From positions 1 to 64,000 of the forward strand of contig JAHECD010000009.1 in assembly GCA_024641945.1 (NCBI GenBank): a stretch of DNA of 64,000 nt. Reading direction: 5' to 3'. This DNA comes from Rubrivivax sp. GTDB lineage: Bacteria > Pseudomonadota > Gammaproteobacteria > Burkholderiales > Burkholderiaceae_C. A program made the translations under genes and the position numbers. The number at the start of each line of letters is the position of its first letter. The stretch's first letter is position 1. The notes beneath the pieces were generated by a model that was not told the DNA's origin, made no database searches, and saw only the letters and a list, made by a program, of their open reading frames with translations. Below are positions 28,181 through 37,387 of the stretch, piece by piece.

Positions 28181-28642
28181 ATGAATGGCAACCTGAACGC
28201 CGGCGATCTGTGCACGCGGATCGTCACGATCGCCGACCGTGGCATGGGCGTGGTGCAGGCAGCGCAGTTGATGCGCGAGCGCCACGTCGGCTGCCTGGTG
28301 GTGGTCGACGAGACCTCGCAGGGGCGCCTCGTCGTCGGCATGCTGACCGACCGCGACATCGTCACGTCGATCGTCGCGAAAGCCATCGACACGGACGTGC
28401 TGGTGGTCGAGGACGCCATGACCACCGACGTGGCGACCGCGGGCGAGAGCGACTCGATGGCCGACCTGCTGGCCACGATGCGGCGCAAGGGCCTGCGCCG
28501 CCTGCCCGTCACCACGCCGCAGGGCGTGCTGATCGGCCTCGTCACGCTGGACGACCTGCTGGTCGTGATGGCCGAGCAATTGCAGGCAATGGCTGCGGTG
28601 GTCGACAACGAACAACGGCGCGAGCGCGAGCGGCGCGGGTGA
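28181..28642 (+). CDS. CBS domain protein
   Basis: Two CBS motifs: 'GCLVVVDETSQGRLVVGMLTDRDIV' and 'GLRRLPVTTPQGVLIGLVTLDDLL'. Confidence 0.94.
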   Translation: MNGNLNAGDLCTRIVTIADRGMGVVQAAQLMRERHVGCLVVVDETSQGRLVVGMLTDRDIVTSIVAKAIDTDVLVVEDAMTTDVATAGESDSMADLLATMRRKGLRRLPVTTPQGVLIGLVTLDDLLVVMAEQLQAMAAVVDNEQRRERERRG

Positions 28643-28733
28643 GCAGCCGGCCTGCGCGTCCAGGCATCCGACACAACCCGACACATCGTCAGGCAGCGTT
28701 GCGCCATGTCGGGGTGTCTGTTCGCGTGCGGCG

Positions 28734-28747
28734 TTGACGCAGGTCAA
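28734..28747. promoter_or_regulatory. FNR/ANR-like box TTGACGCAGGTCAA upstream of histidine kinase
   Basis: Perfectly symmetric TTGAC-N4-GTCAA, 65 bp upstream of ATG 28812. Confidence 0.6.
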
Positions 28748-28811
28748 GTACCTGGCCGTCGCCATGCCGGCCCAGAGTTGGGTTGCCTAGAATTGCACCC
28801 ATGTGGGCCCC

Positions 28812-30305
28812 ATGAACAAGGCACCGGCATCGCAAGCGTTGATCGGCCTCTTCGACATACCGCTCGGCGCGATTGCCGATGCGACATTGGAGGGGATCTT
28901 CGTGCTCGACCGGCAATCCAAGATCCTTGCTGCCAATGCGGCGGCGCTGGATGCCTTTGGATATTTGCAGGCCGAACTGATCGGCCGCCCGCTCGACATG
29001 CTGATCCCCGAGCGCCTGCGCAACCTGCATGCGGCGCAGGTGCGCCAGTTCAGCGCATCGGGGGCGGATCATCTGCCGGCCCGGCGCGGGACGCCGCTTC
29101 TGGGCGTGCGCAAGGACGGCACCGAGTTCCCGATCGACGTGGCGGTGTCGCGCGTGGGCTTGCCGATCGGTGGCGACGGCGGCGGCAGCGGTGACTGCTA
29201 CGTCGCCATCATGTGCGACCTCACCGCGGTGCATCCCGCAGCGGGTCAACTCGCGGTGGCGAGCAAGCGCTTTCGTGACCTTCTCGAACTGACGCCGGTG
29301 GCGATGTGGATCACCGAAGGCGAGTACGTGCGCTTCGCCAACCGGGCCGCCCATCACCTGTTCGGGCTGCCAAGCGAAGAGCCCCTCGCCGGCCGGTCGG
29401 TCTTCTCGCTCGTGAGCCAAGCAGAACATGACCTGTTGCGCCGGCAGCTTGAGCGCGCACAGGACAGCGACCCGCAGGCGCAGGTCGTGCAGGGGCATAT
29501 CGTGCGCGCCGACGGTGAAAGGCGCGAGGTGGAGATCGCGACCGTCGCGCTGCCCGACCACGGGCACACGGTGATGCAGATGGTCATCACCGACATCACC
29601 AGGCGTCAGAGTCAACTGCGCGAATTCGTCCAGCACCGCAGCGAGTTGCGGCGCCTGTCGGCCAATGTGGTCGACGCCCGCGAAGAAGAGCGCCGACGGA
29701 TTGCGCGCGAGCTGCACGACGAGCTCGGCCAGCGGCTCACTGCGCTGAAGATGGAGTTGTCGAGCCTGCGTGAGGACGGCGTGCGCCGCGGGCAGGCCGA
29801 CCGTGTGGACCACATGCTCGGGATGATCGACGACACCGTGGCTGCGGTGCGTCGCATCTCGGCCGACCTGCGCCCTTTGATGCTCGACGACCTCGGCCTG
29901 AATGCGGCAATCGAATCGCTGGCGCGCCATGCCGCGAGCCACATGCACATCGAGGTCACCGTGCGCCTCGACGAAGAAGACCCGCCCACGTCGGACGCGG
30001 CCAGGATCGCGCTCTACCGCATCGTGCAGGAGGCGCTGACCAACGTGGCCCGGCACGCGCGTGCCTCCGAAGTTCGCATCCAGCTCACATGCGACGGCCA
30101 GGAGATCGTGCTGACGGTGCAGGACAACGGCGTGGGCTTTCCCAAGGGCGCCGATGGCGCCACCGGCCGGTATGGCCTGCTGGGCATACGCGAGCGCGCG
30201 ATCATGCTGGGCGGGCACATGGAAATAGACAACCCCCAGGGCGGCGGCGGGCGCATCACGGTCCGCCTGCCCCTCGTGCCACCCCCGCCCGAAAGTGCTT
30301 CATGA
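28812..30305 (+). CDS. PAS-domain sensor histidine kinase (HisKA_3, NarX/DevS type)
   Basis: Two PAS-like domains; 'EEERRRIARELHDELGQRLTALKMELSSL' H-box; 'LTVQDNGVGFPKGADGATGRYGLLGIRERAIMLGG'. Confidence 0.94.
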   Translation: MNKAPASQALIGLFDIPLGAIADATLEGIFVLDRQSKILAANAAALDAFGYLQAELIGRPLDMLIPERLRNLHAAQVRQFSASGADHLPARRGTPLLGVRKDGTEFPIDVAVSRVGLPIGGDGGGSGDCYVAIMCDLTAVHPAAGQLAVASKRFRDLLELTPVAMWITEGEYVRFANRAAHHLFGLPSEEPLAGRSVFSLVSQAEHDLLRRQLERAQDSDPQAQVVQGHIVRADGERREVEIATVALPDHGHTVMQMVITDITRRQSQLREFVQHRSELRRLSANVVDAREEERRRIARELHDELGQRLTALKMELSSLREDGVRRGQADRVDHMLGMIDDTVAAVRRISADLRPLMLDDLGLNAAIESLARHAASHMHIEVTVRLDEEDPPTSDAARIALYRIVQEALTNVARHARASEVRIQLTCDGQEIVLTVQDNGVGFPKGADGATGRYGLLGIRERAIMLGGHMEIDNPQGGGGRITVRLPLVPPPPESAS

Positions 30306-31030
30306 CGACATCGACGATCCCCACCCGCACCGCAGCTGCACCTCGCCTGCTGCTCGTGGACGACCACACGATCGTGCGCGACGGCCTTCGGCGCATCCTC
30401 GAGACCACGCCCGAACATTGGTCGGTGACCGAGGAGAGTTCCGGCTTCCAGGCGCTGGAATCGCTGCGGCGCGCCACGTTCGACCTGGCCATCGTCGACC
30501 TGTCGATGCCCGGCATGGGCGGCATCGAGCTGATCCAGCGCATACGTGCCGAATGGCCTCACATGCCGGTGCTGGTGCTGAGCATGCACGCCGAACAGGA
30601 GTACGCGCTGCGTGCGTTCAAGGCTGGCGCCAACGGCTACATCACGAAGGACAGCGCCGCGCAGGAGCTGAACGTGGCCGTGCGCAAGGTGGCCGGCGGT
30701 GGCACCTACGTCACGGCCAGCCTGGCGGAGCGTGTGGTGCAGCAGCTCAACGGCAGCATCGACGTACCGCACCACGCCAGGCTGTCGAACCGCGAGCTCG
30801 AGGTGCTGCGCCGCATCGTCGGCGGCCAGCGCTCGAACCAGATCGCGCAGGAGCTGCACCTGTCGGCCAAGACGATCAGCACGCACAAGACGCGCATCAT
30901 GGACAAGCTGCAGGTCTCGAGCACGGCCGCGCTCGTCCGCTACGGCATCGAACACGGCCTGTGCGGCGACGAGCCAGCGGATCCGTCCGCCGTCTGGGCC
31001 GCGAGCACAGGGCCGGGCGGTCTGGCCTGA
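30302..31030 (+). CDS. LuxR/NarL-family response regulator
   Basis: ATGA overlap with kinase; 'RLLLVDDHTIVRDGLRRIL' and HTH 'LSNRELEVLRRIVGGQRSNQIAQELHLSAKTISTHKTRIMDKL'. Confidence 0.95.
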   Translation: MTTSTIPTRTAAAPRLLLVDDHTIVRDGLRRILETTPEHWSVTEESSGFQALESLRRATFDLAIVDLSMPGMGGIELIQRIRAEWPHMPVLVLSMHAEQEYALRAFKAGANGYITKDSAAQELNVAVRKVAGGGTYVTASLAERVVQQLNGSIDVPHHARLSNRELEVLRRIVGGQRSNQIAQELHLSAKTISTHKTRIMDKLQVSSTAALVRYGIEHGLCGDEPADPSAVWAASTGPGGLA

Positions 31031-31186
31031 GTGCGCCGAGGCCAACGCCAAGGACGGCCACACCACATGGCTTCGGAGGCGCAGGCAATGTGCGCCGCTT
31101 CACCAAGAAGGCGCGCAAGATCATCAGCCCGTGCGACACCGGCACCGGCCTGAAGTTGACGCGCGGTCGGGTGCCAGGCGACGTCA

Positions 31187-31957
31187 TCACAGTCGCACGG
31201 CGCCCCGCAGGTGGCTCGCAAACCAACTGCCCGCCAGGTGGGCGACCGTCTCCAGTGCCCCGGGCTCCTCGAATTGGTGTGTCGCACCGGGCACGACCTC
31301 CAGCCGCGTGGCGCAATGCATGCGCTGCTGGGCATTGCGGTTCAGGCGCAGTACCTCGCGGTCGCGTCCGCCGACGATGAACAGCGTCGGCGCCTGCACC
31401 TGTCCCAGGCGCGGCGCTGCGAGGTCGGGCCGCCCACCCCGGGATACCGCAGCGTCGACCCAGGAAGGGTGGTCGGCAGCCACGTTCAAGGCCGCCGCCG
31501 AGCCGATGCCGGTGCCGAGCAGGCCGACTCGCAAGGTGGCCAGCCCGTCGTCCGCGCGCAGCCACGAAACAGCCGCACACAGCCGCTCGCCCATTCGCGC
31601 CACCTCGTAGTCATTGCGGCGTCGTGCCACGTCGCCAGCGGTCAGCAGGTCGACCAGCAGCGTTGCGAAACCGTAGTCGTGCAGCACGTCGGCCACGAAG
31701 TGGATGCGGCTGCCATTCGAGCCGCCATGGTCGCCTTGCGCAAACACCACCAGCCCCAGCGGGTGCGCCACCTGCGAAAGCGTTCCATGCAACCGATCGG
31801 TGCCTGTGAACAGCTCCCAATCCTGCGCGGCGGGACTGGGCGACGCCGCGCCGGGACCGGGAGTCCACCTTGACTGGACATGCTTGTCGGTCGCCGCCAC
31901 GCGGTGACGCCGCGGGCGATAGCCCCAAGCGCCGATGGTCGTGACACCACTGCTCAT
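31187..31957 (-). CDS. Dienelactone hydrolase-like alpha/beta hydrolase
   Basis: 'LGLVVFAQGDHGGSNGSRIHFVADVLHDYGFATLLVDLLT', 'VGLLGTGIGSAAAL', 'APTLFIVGGRDREVLRLN', C-terminal His. Confidence 0.82.
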   Translation of the reverse strand: MSSGVTTIGAWGYRPRRHRVAATDKHVQSRWTPGPGAASPSPAAQDWELFTGTDRLHGTLSQVAHPLGLVVFAQGDHGGSNGSRIHFVADVLHDYGFATLLVDLLTAGDVARRRNDYEVARMGERLCAAVSWLRADDGLATLRVGLLGTGIGSAAALNVAADHPSWVDAAVSRGGRPDLAAPRLGQVQAPTLFIVGGRDREVLRLNRNAQQRMHCATRLEVVPGATHQFEEPGALETVAHLAGSWFASHLRGAVRL

Positions 31958-32070
31958 CTGCAATGCTTTCGCGTGGGTTGTCCGCATCGCGCACGATATC
32001 GTCCAGACCTCTCGCACGCTGCTCGTTCCGCAACCATGTCGGCATCTTGCAAAGTCGGGCCCGGCGTGCG

Positions 32071-32084
32071 TTGACAACTCGCAA
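32071..32084. promoter_or_regulatory. Candidate FNR/ANR-like box TTGACAACTCGCAA upstream of dienelactone hydrolase-like gene
   Basis: Dyad 114 bp upstream of start 31957. Confidence 0.35.
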
Positions 32085-32299
32085 CGGACGCCGGGATCAG
32101 CCCTTGGACCTGGGGTCTGGGATGCACATGTCCACGCCGCAATCCAGACTATTCCTACGGCCAACCGGACTGCGCCCAAAGCTGCGGCGCTCCGCTCTGA
32201 CACCACGCAGGACCATCGGCCGATTGAATCGGACAGGGTTCACCCGCATGCTTCATTTGTGATGAAAGTCACGGCCCAGCTTGCCAACTTGGAGTTCAC

Positions 32300-33130
32300 A
32301 TGACCGACCTCGACCGTGCCTGCGACAGCCAGGAATCGACGCTTTGGGCGGGCGTGCGCTGCACCGCCAGCGACGTGTTGCGATGGGCAGGGCTGCCGGC
32401 GCAGGCCAGCGCCGCCACCGACGAGGTCTACTTTCCCATGCGCCGTGTGCGGGCCGGGCAGGCGCTCATCCACGAGGGCCAGACGTTCGAGCGGCTTCAC
32501 GTGGTCGGCAGTGGCAGCTTCAAGTTCGTGCAGACCGACATCGAAGGTTACGAGCAGGTGCTGGGTTTCGCGATCCACGGTGACTTCGTCGGCCTCGACG
32601 GTCTGGGTCAGGCCTGCCATGCAGCGAGTGTCGTCGCGCTCGAGGATTCATCGGTCGCCGTGCTGCCTTTTGCCGAAATGCTGGCCTGGTCGCACCGCCT
32701 GCCGGTGCTCGAGTCCTTGCTGCACCGGGCCGCCGGGGCGGAGGTTCAGCGGCGCGGCGATACGCAGTACCTGATGTCGGCACCGAGTTCTGAGGTTCGC
32801 GTGGCCCGCTTTCTGCTCCAGATGGCGCACCGTCAGGCGGCGCTGGGGTACTCGCACCGGCGCCTGTATCTGCGCATGACGCGGCGCGATATCGCCAGCC
32901 ACCTGGGCATCGCACACGAAACCGTGAGTCGTGCCTTCACGGCGCTGGCTAACGACGGCTGCATCCACGTCTCGCAGCGCGACATCGAACTCGTCGATCT
33001 GCCCGCACTGCTCGACCTGCAACGGGTGACACGCGGCCGCCACGCCGCTGAACGGCACGACGAGCATCCTCACGGCGCCTCCATCGACAAGCCGGCACGT
33101 GCGGCTTCGGGTGGCTCGCGGGTGCATTGA
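32300..33130 (+). CDS. Crp/Fnr family transcriptional regulator
   Basis: cNMP-like fold 'GQALIHEGQTFERLHVVGSGSFK', HTH 'MTRRDIASHLGIAHETVSRAFTALANDGCIHV'. Confidence 0.93.
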   Translation: MTDLDRACDSQESTLWAGVRCTASDVLRWAGLPAQASAATDEVYFPMRRVRAGQALIHEGQTFERLHVVGSGSFKFVQTDIEGYEQVLGFAIHGDFVGLDGLGQACHAASVVALEDSSVAVLPFAEMLAWSHRLPVLESLLHRAAGAEVQRRGDTQYLMSAPSSEVRVARFLLQMAHRQAALGYSHRRLYLRMTRRDIASHLGIAHETVSRAFTALANDGCIHVSQRDIELVDLPALLDLQRVTRGRHAAERHDEHPHGASIDKPARAASGGSRVH

Positions 33131-33250
33131 CGGACCTGCCGTCGCCTTTGCGCAACAGACACAATCCTCCTCTACCATCGTCAGCGTTGTCCACCGCCCA
33201 CCGTCCAAGGGCGTTGGCGGGAATGCGCACCCTGCGCGAGAAGGATCGAA

Positions 33251-33898
33251 ATGAATCGTCGGGAATTTGCCGCCGGCCTGGCCGCCGCCCCCCTGTTGCC
33301 TTTGGCGCCTGGCGCGGTCGCCCAGAGTGCGGCGCTGGCCGTCGAAGGCCGCACCTACAAACGTCTGTCGCAGGGCGTGCCCGTCGCGGTACCCGGCAAG
33401 ATCGAAGTGATCGAGTTCTTCGGCTATTGGTGCCCGCACTGCAACGACTTCGAGCCCAAACTCGAAGCGTGGGTGAAGAAGCTGCCCAAGGACGTGAATT
33501 TCCGGCGCATGCCGGTGGCCTGGCAGGCTGCGCAGGTGCCTTACCAGAAGCTGTACTTCGCGCTCGAGACGATGGGCCTGGTCGACAGCCTCCAGCAGAA
33601 GGTCTTCGATGCGGTGCACAAGCAGCGGTTGCATCTCGAGGTCGATGCCGGGCTCGCTGCGTTCGCCGCGGCCAATGGGGTCGACAAGGCCAAGCTCGTG
33701 GACCACATGAACGGCTTCACCGTGGCCTCCAAGCTGCGCATGGCCGGCCAGCTCTGGTCCGCCTACGATCTCGACGGCGTGCCGGCACTCACGGTGAACG
33801 GTCGCTATGTCACATCGCCGGCCACCGCCAATGGCGAAGACCAGGCGCTTCGGGTCGTCGACGAGCTGATCCAGAAATCCCGCTCGCCAGGCACCTGA
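33251..33898 (+). CDS. dsbA: Thiol:disulfide interchange protein DsbA
   Basis: Signal peptide; 'EVIEFFGYWCPHCNDFEPKLEAWVKKL'. Confidence 0.93.
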   Translation: MNRREFAAGLAAAPLLPLAPGAVAQSAALAVEGRTYKRLSQGVPVAVPGKIEVIEFFGYWCPHCNDFEPKLEAWVKKLPKDVNFRRMPVAWQAAQVPYQKLYFALETMGLVDSLQQKVFDAVHKQRLHLEVDAGLAAFAAANGVDKAKLVDHMNGFTVASKLRMAGQLWSAYDLDGVPALTVNGRYVTSPATANGEDQALRVVDELIQKSRSPGT

Positions 33899-34010
33899 CG
33901 CTGCCCCCTGCGGGCGGTTGTCGATTGACCGGGGGCGAAGGGTTGCCGATGATTCGCGCGCCTTCACCCCTGGGCCGCCATCGGCCCGCCTGATCGAGCG
34001 ACACGCAAAG

Positions 34011-35273
34011 ATGAAACGTCTGGACGATTTCCGCCTGCGCATGGGCCGGCACGAACTGGTGCCCATCGTCATCGGCGGCATGGGGGTGGACATTTCTTCC
34101 GCCGACCTTGCCGTGGAAGCGGCGCGTCTCGGCGGCGTGGGGCATATCTCCGACGCGATGGTCAAGACGGTGACCGACCGGCGCTACAAGACCAAGTTCG
34201 TCAAGGCCAAGCAGGCGCAGTTCCAGTACAACGTGGCGTCGCAGGACAAGTCGGCCGTCAAGTTCAACCTGGAGCATCTGGCCGAAGCGACGCGGCTGCA
34301 CGTCGAAGGCACCATGGCTCGAAAGACGGGCAGCGGCCTGATCTTCATCAACTGCATGGAAAAGCTGACGATGAACGGGCCGAAGGAGACGCTGAGCGTA
34401 CGCATGCGCACCGCGCTCGACGCCGGCATCGACGGCATCACGCTCGCCGCCGGGCTGCACCTGGGCTCGCTGGCACTGGTCGCGGACCACCCCCGATTCC
34501 GCGACGCCAAGCTCGGCATCATCGTGTCGTCGCTGCGCGCGCTCCAGCTTTTCCTGAAGAAGAACGCCCGCCTGGCCCGATTGCCCGACTACGTGGTCGT
34601 CGAAGGGCCGCTGGCTGGCGGTCACCTGGGTTTCGGCATGGACTGGGCGCAGTACGACCTCGCCACGATCGTGGCCGAGATCGTGGGTTACCTGAAGCAG
34701 GAGTCGCTGGACATCCCGGTGATCCCCGCCGGCGGCATCTTCACCGGCAGCGATGCGGTGCGGTTTCTCGAACTCGGCGGCGCCGGCGTTCAGGTGGCGA
34801 CGCGCTTCACGGTCACGCGCGAATGCGGCCTGCCCGACCCGATCAAGCAGGAATATTTCAAGGCCGGCGCGGACGATATCGAGGTCAACCAGATCTCCCC
34901 CACGGGCTACCCGATGCGCATGATCAGGTCCAGCCCGGGCATCGGCGACGGCATCCGCCCCAACTGCGAGGCCTACGGCTACCTGCTCGACGCCAACGGC
35001 AAGTGCGACTACATCACGGCCTACAACCGCGAAGTGGCTGCGCATCCCGACCAGAAACGTGTGTCGGTGATGGACAAGACCTGTTTGTGCACGCACATGC
35101 GGAATTTCGACATCTGGACCTGCGGGGATTCGGCGTCGCGGCTGAAAGAGACGTCGGTGCGCCGTGCCGACGGCACCTACCAGCTGCTGACCGCGCAGCA
35201 CGTCTTCCAGGACTACCAGTTCAGTACCGACGGCCACGTGCAACTGCCCGAGGCCGAAGCGCTGCCCGCCTAG
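34011..35273 (+). CDS. Nitronate monooxygenase family protein
   Basis: 'LVPIVIGGMGVDISSADLAVEAARLGGVGHIS', 'VVVEGPLAGGHLG', 'DIPVIPAGGIFTGSDAVRFLELGGAGVQVATRFTVTRECGLPD'. Confidence 0.85.
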   Translation: MKRLDDFRLRMGRHELVPIVIGGMGVDISSADLAVEAARLGGVGHISDAMVKTVTDRRYKTKFVKAKQAQFQYNVASQDKSAVKFNLEHLAEATRLHVEGTMARKTGSGLIFINCMEKLTMNGPKETLSVRMRTALDAGIDGITLAAGLHLGSLALVADHPRFRDAKLGIIVSSLRALQLFLKKNARLARLPDYVVVEGPLAGGHLGFGMDWAQYDLATIVAEIVGYLKQESLDIPVIPAGGIFTGSDAVRFLELGGAGVQVATRFTVTRECGLPDPIKQEYFKAGADDIEVNQISPTGYPMRMIRSSPGIGDGIRPNCEAYGYLLDANGKCDYITAYNREVAAHPDQKRVSVMDKTCLCTHMRNFDIWTCGDSASRLKETSVRRADGTYQLLTAQHVFQDYQFSTDGHVQLPEAEALPA

Positions 35274-35314
35274 CGGCCGGGCGCGGCCGCTAGGCGGGGG
35301 CGGGTCCGCGGCGC

Positions 35315-36073
35315 TCAGATGTCGCCCATGATCTGCTCGCGTGTGAGCAGGCGCGTGGTCAGGCGGTCGACGTCGTCGTACGAATACTGCGGGCCCTTGA
35401 CGCTGCGAAGGTGCTGCACGAATTCGCGGATCTCGTGATCGTTGTCGATGATGATGTACTTGATGTCGTTGGCGGTGAACTCGAGGCGCAGGTCAACCAC
35501 GGCCGCATCCACGGCGGCCTTGTTTTCGGGCACGGCGTAGTAGTCGCCACCGACCACCATGTCGCACTCGACTTCATACGACGGCACGTGGCGCCACTCG
35601 CGCTCGTCCGAGAACCGGTAGTTGGCGATGGTCCCACCCTTGCGGACGAGGTTGCCCTCGTAGTTCTTGATGTAGCGCAGCACGTCGACGACCGCCTTCT
35701 GCTCGCGCGTCCAGTTGTCCGGATCACCGTCACCAGGGCCACCACGCCCGCGCGCAAAGTGGTTGTAGGCCAGGCGATAACTCGCCGAAAGCGTCGAGCC
35801 GCTGGCCACGTACAGCACCGGGTTGAGGCCCATCTTGTTGCCCCATGCCTTGGTCAGGCCGATGCCGTAGTGGCCGTACTTGGCGATATGGTCCTTCACC
35901 TCGGACAGCGGGATGTCGCAGAAGCTGACCATCGGTACGTGAAAGACGGTCGGATTGCCGTCGAGCACGATCGACTCCTTGCAATAGAAGACGCGGAAGC
36001 TCTCGATGAGGATCTTCTTCAACGCCTCCTTGTCGTGCGTGAAGTGGATCAGCGTGTTCGCACTCAGCGGCAT
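35315..36073 (-). CDS. AbiGi-family-like protein (abortive infection-associated)
   Basis: 'MPLSANTLIHFTHDKEALKKILIESFRVFYCKE...FHVPMVSFCDIPLSEVKDHIAKYGHYGIGLTKAWGNKMGLNPVLYV'. Confidence 0.65.
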   Translation of the reverse strand: MPLSANTLIHFTHDKEALKKILIESFRVFYCKESIVLDGNPTVFHVPMVSFCDIPLSEVKDHIAKYGHYGIGLTKAWGNKMGLNPVLYVASGSTLSASYRLAYNHFARGRGGPGDGDPDNWTREQKAVVDVLRYIKNYEGNLVRKGGTIANYRFSDEREWRHVPSYEVECDMVVGGDYYAVPENKAAVDAAVVDLRLEFTANDIKYIIIDNDHEIREFVQHLRSVKGPQYSYDDVDRLTTRLLTREQIMGDI

Positions 36074-36131
36074 GTTCGTGCTCCTTCATCAGGTTCGACG
36101 CTCGTCCGCACAGTGGCGGGCGCCAGGCGGG

Positions 36132-36671
36132 CTAGCGCCCTCGGCGCTGGACCTTCCAGCCGGTGCGGTGCGGCTTGACGCTGGCGATGCACACGGCGTG
36201 TGCCAGGCCGCATCCGGGTGTGCCCGGCCACCGGGCGCCGTGGCGCGCCGACGGATTGACCGGCAAGAGCACCACCTGGGCCTCCTCGCGGGTACGCGTG
36301 AATTCCACGTCGCCGCCCACTGCGGGCATCGGCTTCACGGCGGTTTCGGCATAGGCGACGGCCACGAACTGTGGCACGACCAGGCCCGTCAACGACAACC
36401 GCGTCTCGGCCGCGACGACGATCTCGTTGCCCGCACAGTCGATGGCCAGCCCGGGTTTCACACGCACCTGCTCGGGCGATTCGAGGCTCACGTCCAACCC
36501 GCCCACGACGCCCCAACCATGCAGGAACCGGTTGTGCCGTCGCAACCGCGCGAGCAGGTACTGCTGCTCCTGTTGCAGGTCTTCGACCGAGAGCAACTGC
36601 CCGGTGAAATAGCGCACGCGTTCGAGGTTGCCTTCGATGTCCAATTCGCTCTCCCGGTGATGGGTCATTCC
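36132..36671 (-). CDS. Conserved protein with 'YFTGQLLSVEDLQQEQ..HNRFLHGWGVVGGL' domain
   Basis: 'RVRYFTGQLLSVEDLQQEQQYLLARLRRHNRFLHGWGVVGGLDVSLESPEQVRVKPGLAIDCAGNEIVV'; start ATG at 36671. Confidence 0.65.
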   Translation of the reverse strand, partial: GMTHHRESELDIEGNLERVRYFTGQLLSVEDLQQEQQYLLARLRRHNRFLHGWGVVGGLDVSLESPEQVRVKPGLAIDCAGNEIVVAAETRLSLTGLVVPQFVAVAYAETAVKPMPAVGGDVEFTRTREEAQVVLLPVNPSARHGARWPGTPGCGLAHAVCIASVKPHRTGWKVQRRGR

Positions 36672-36687
36672 ACCATGAGGTGTCGTC

Positions 36688-36972
36688 TCAAGCCTTGCTG
36701 TCGCGCGGCCCGAATCGGGCCACGGCCCGTTCCCGCGCCTTGGCCGCCTCGACATCGCGGTGCTTCGGCCCGGCGGTGGTGACGAGCGAGGCGATCAGGA
36801 GCCGCGCGGACGCTGCCACCTCGTCCACCGCGCGGTCGAAGGCGGCCGCATTGGCCTGTGACGGCACGTTGAAACCGCTGAGCTTGCGCACGAACTGGAG
36901 CGACGCGTCACGTATCTCCAGTTCCGTTGCCGGCGGCGAGAAATTGAAAAGGGTCTTGATGCTTCTGCACAT
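36688..36972 (-). CDS. DUF2277 family protein
   Basis: 'MCRSIKTLFNFSPPATELEIRDASLQFVRKLSGFNVPSQANAAAFDRAVDEVA'. Confidence 0.88.
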   Translation of the reverse strand: MCRSIKTLFNFSPPATELEIRDASLQFVRKLSGFNVPSQANAAAFDRAVDEVAASARLLIASLVTTAGPKHRDVEAAKARERAVARFGPRDSKA

Positions 36973-37064
36973 GGCCAAGATCGCTCCATCCACGGGTCGA
37001 TCGCATCGTAGCGCCGCATCCGGACAGCGCTCACACGCCTCTGGCGCGGCGCCGTGGGCGCGCG

Positions 37065-37271
37065 TCACTTTCTGTGTTCTGGTCGGAGCAGGCGCACGGC
37101 CCACAGACAAAGGCCGCCCGACACCAGCGTCGAAATGACGAAGAACGGGTCGGTCAACACATGACCCCCCTCGACGGCAAGACGCACCAGGTGAATCGCA
37201 ACGACAAGTCCATAGACCACACCGCTCGCAATCAGATAAGGCTTCAAGGTGTCCTCCGGAAACCGCGCCAC
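37065..37271 (-). CDS. Small two-TM membrane protein
   Basis: 68 aa 'MARFPEDTLKPYLIASGVVYGLVVAIHLVRLAVEGGHVLTDPFFVISTLVSGGLCLWAVRLL'. Confidence 0.55.
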   Translation of the reverse strand: MARFPEDTLKPYLIASGVVYGLVVAIHLVRLAVEGGHVLTDPFFVISTLVSGGLCLWAVRLLRPEHRK

Positions 37272-37387
37272 GTCCGCCGCGTTCGACTGGCGGCCACGGC
37301 AGCATCGAGTGTGTCACGACCGGCGTCGCGCAGTTCGACGGCCGCACATCGGCGCTTTGCGCCGAGGCACCGGCGACTGCCAACCGA

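Noticed and set aside
36132-36671. Start of a contractile injection system or prophage
   Set aside because: Only one domain is reminiscent of baseplate-associated proteins; no sheath, tube, AAA or tail-fibre genes are adjacent.
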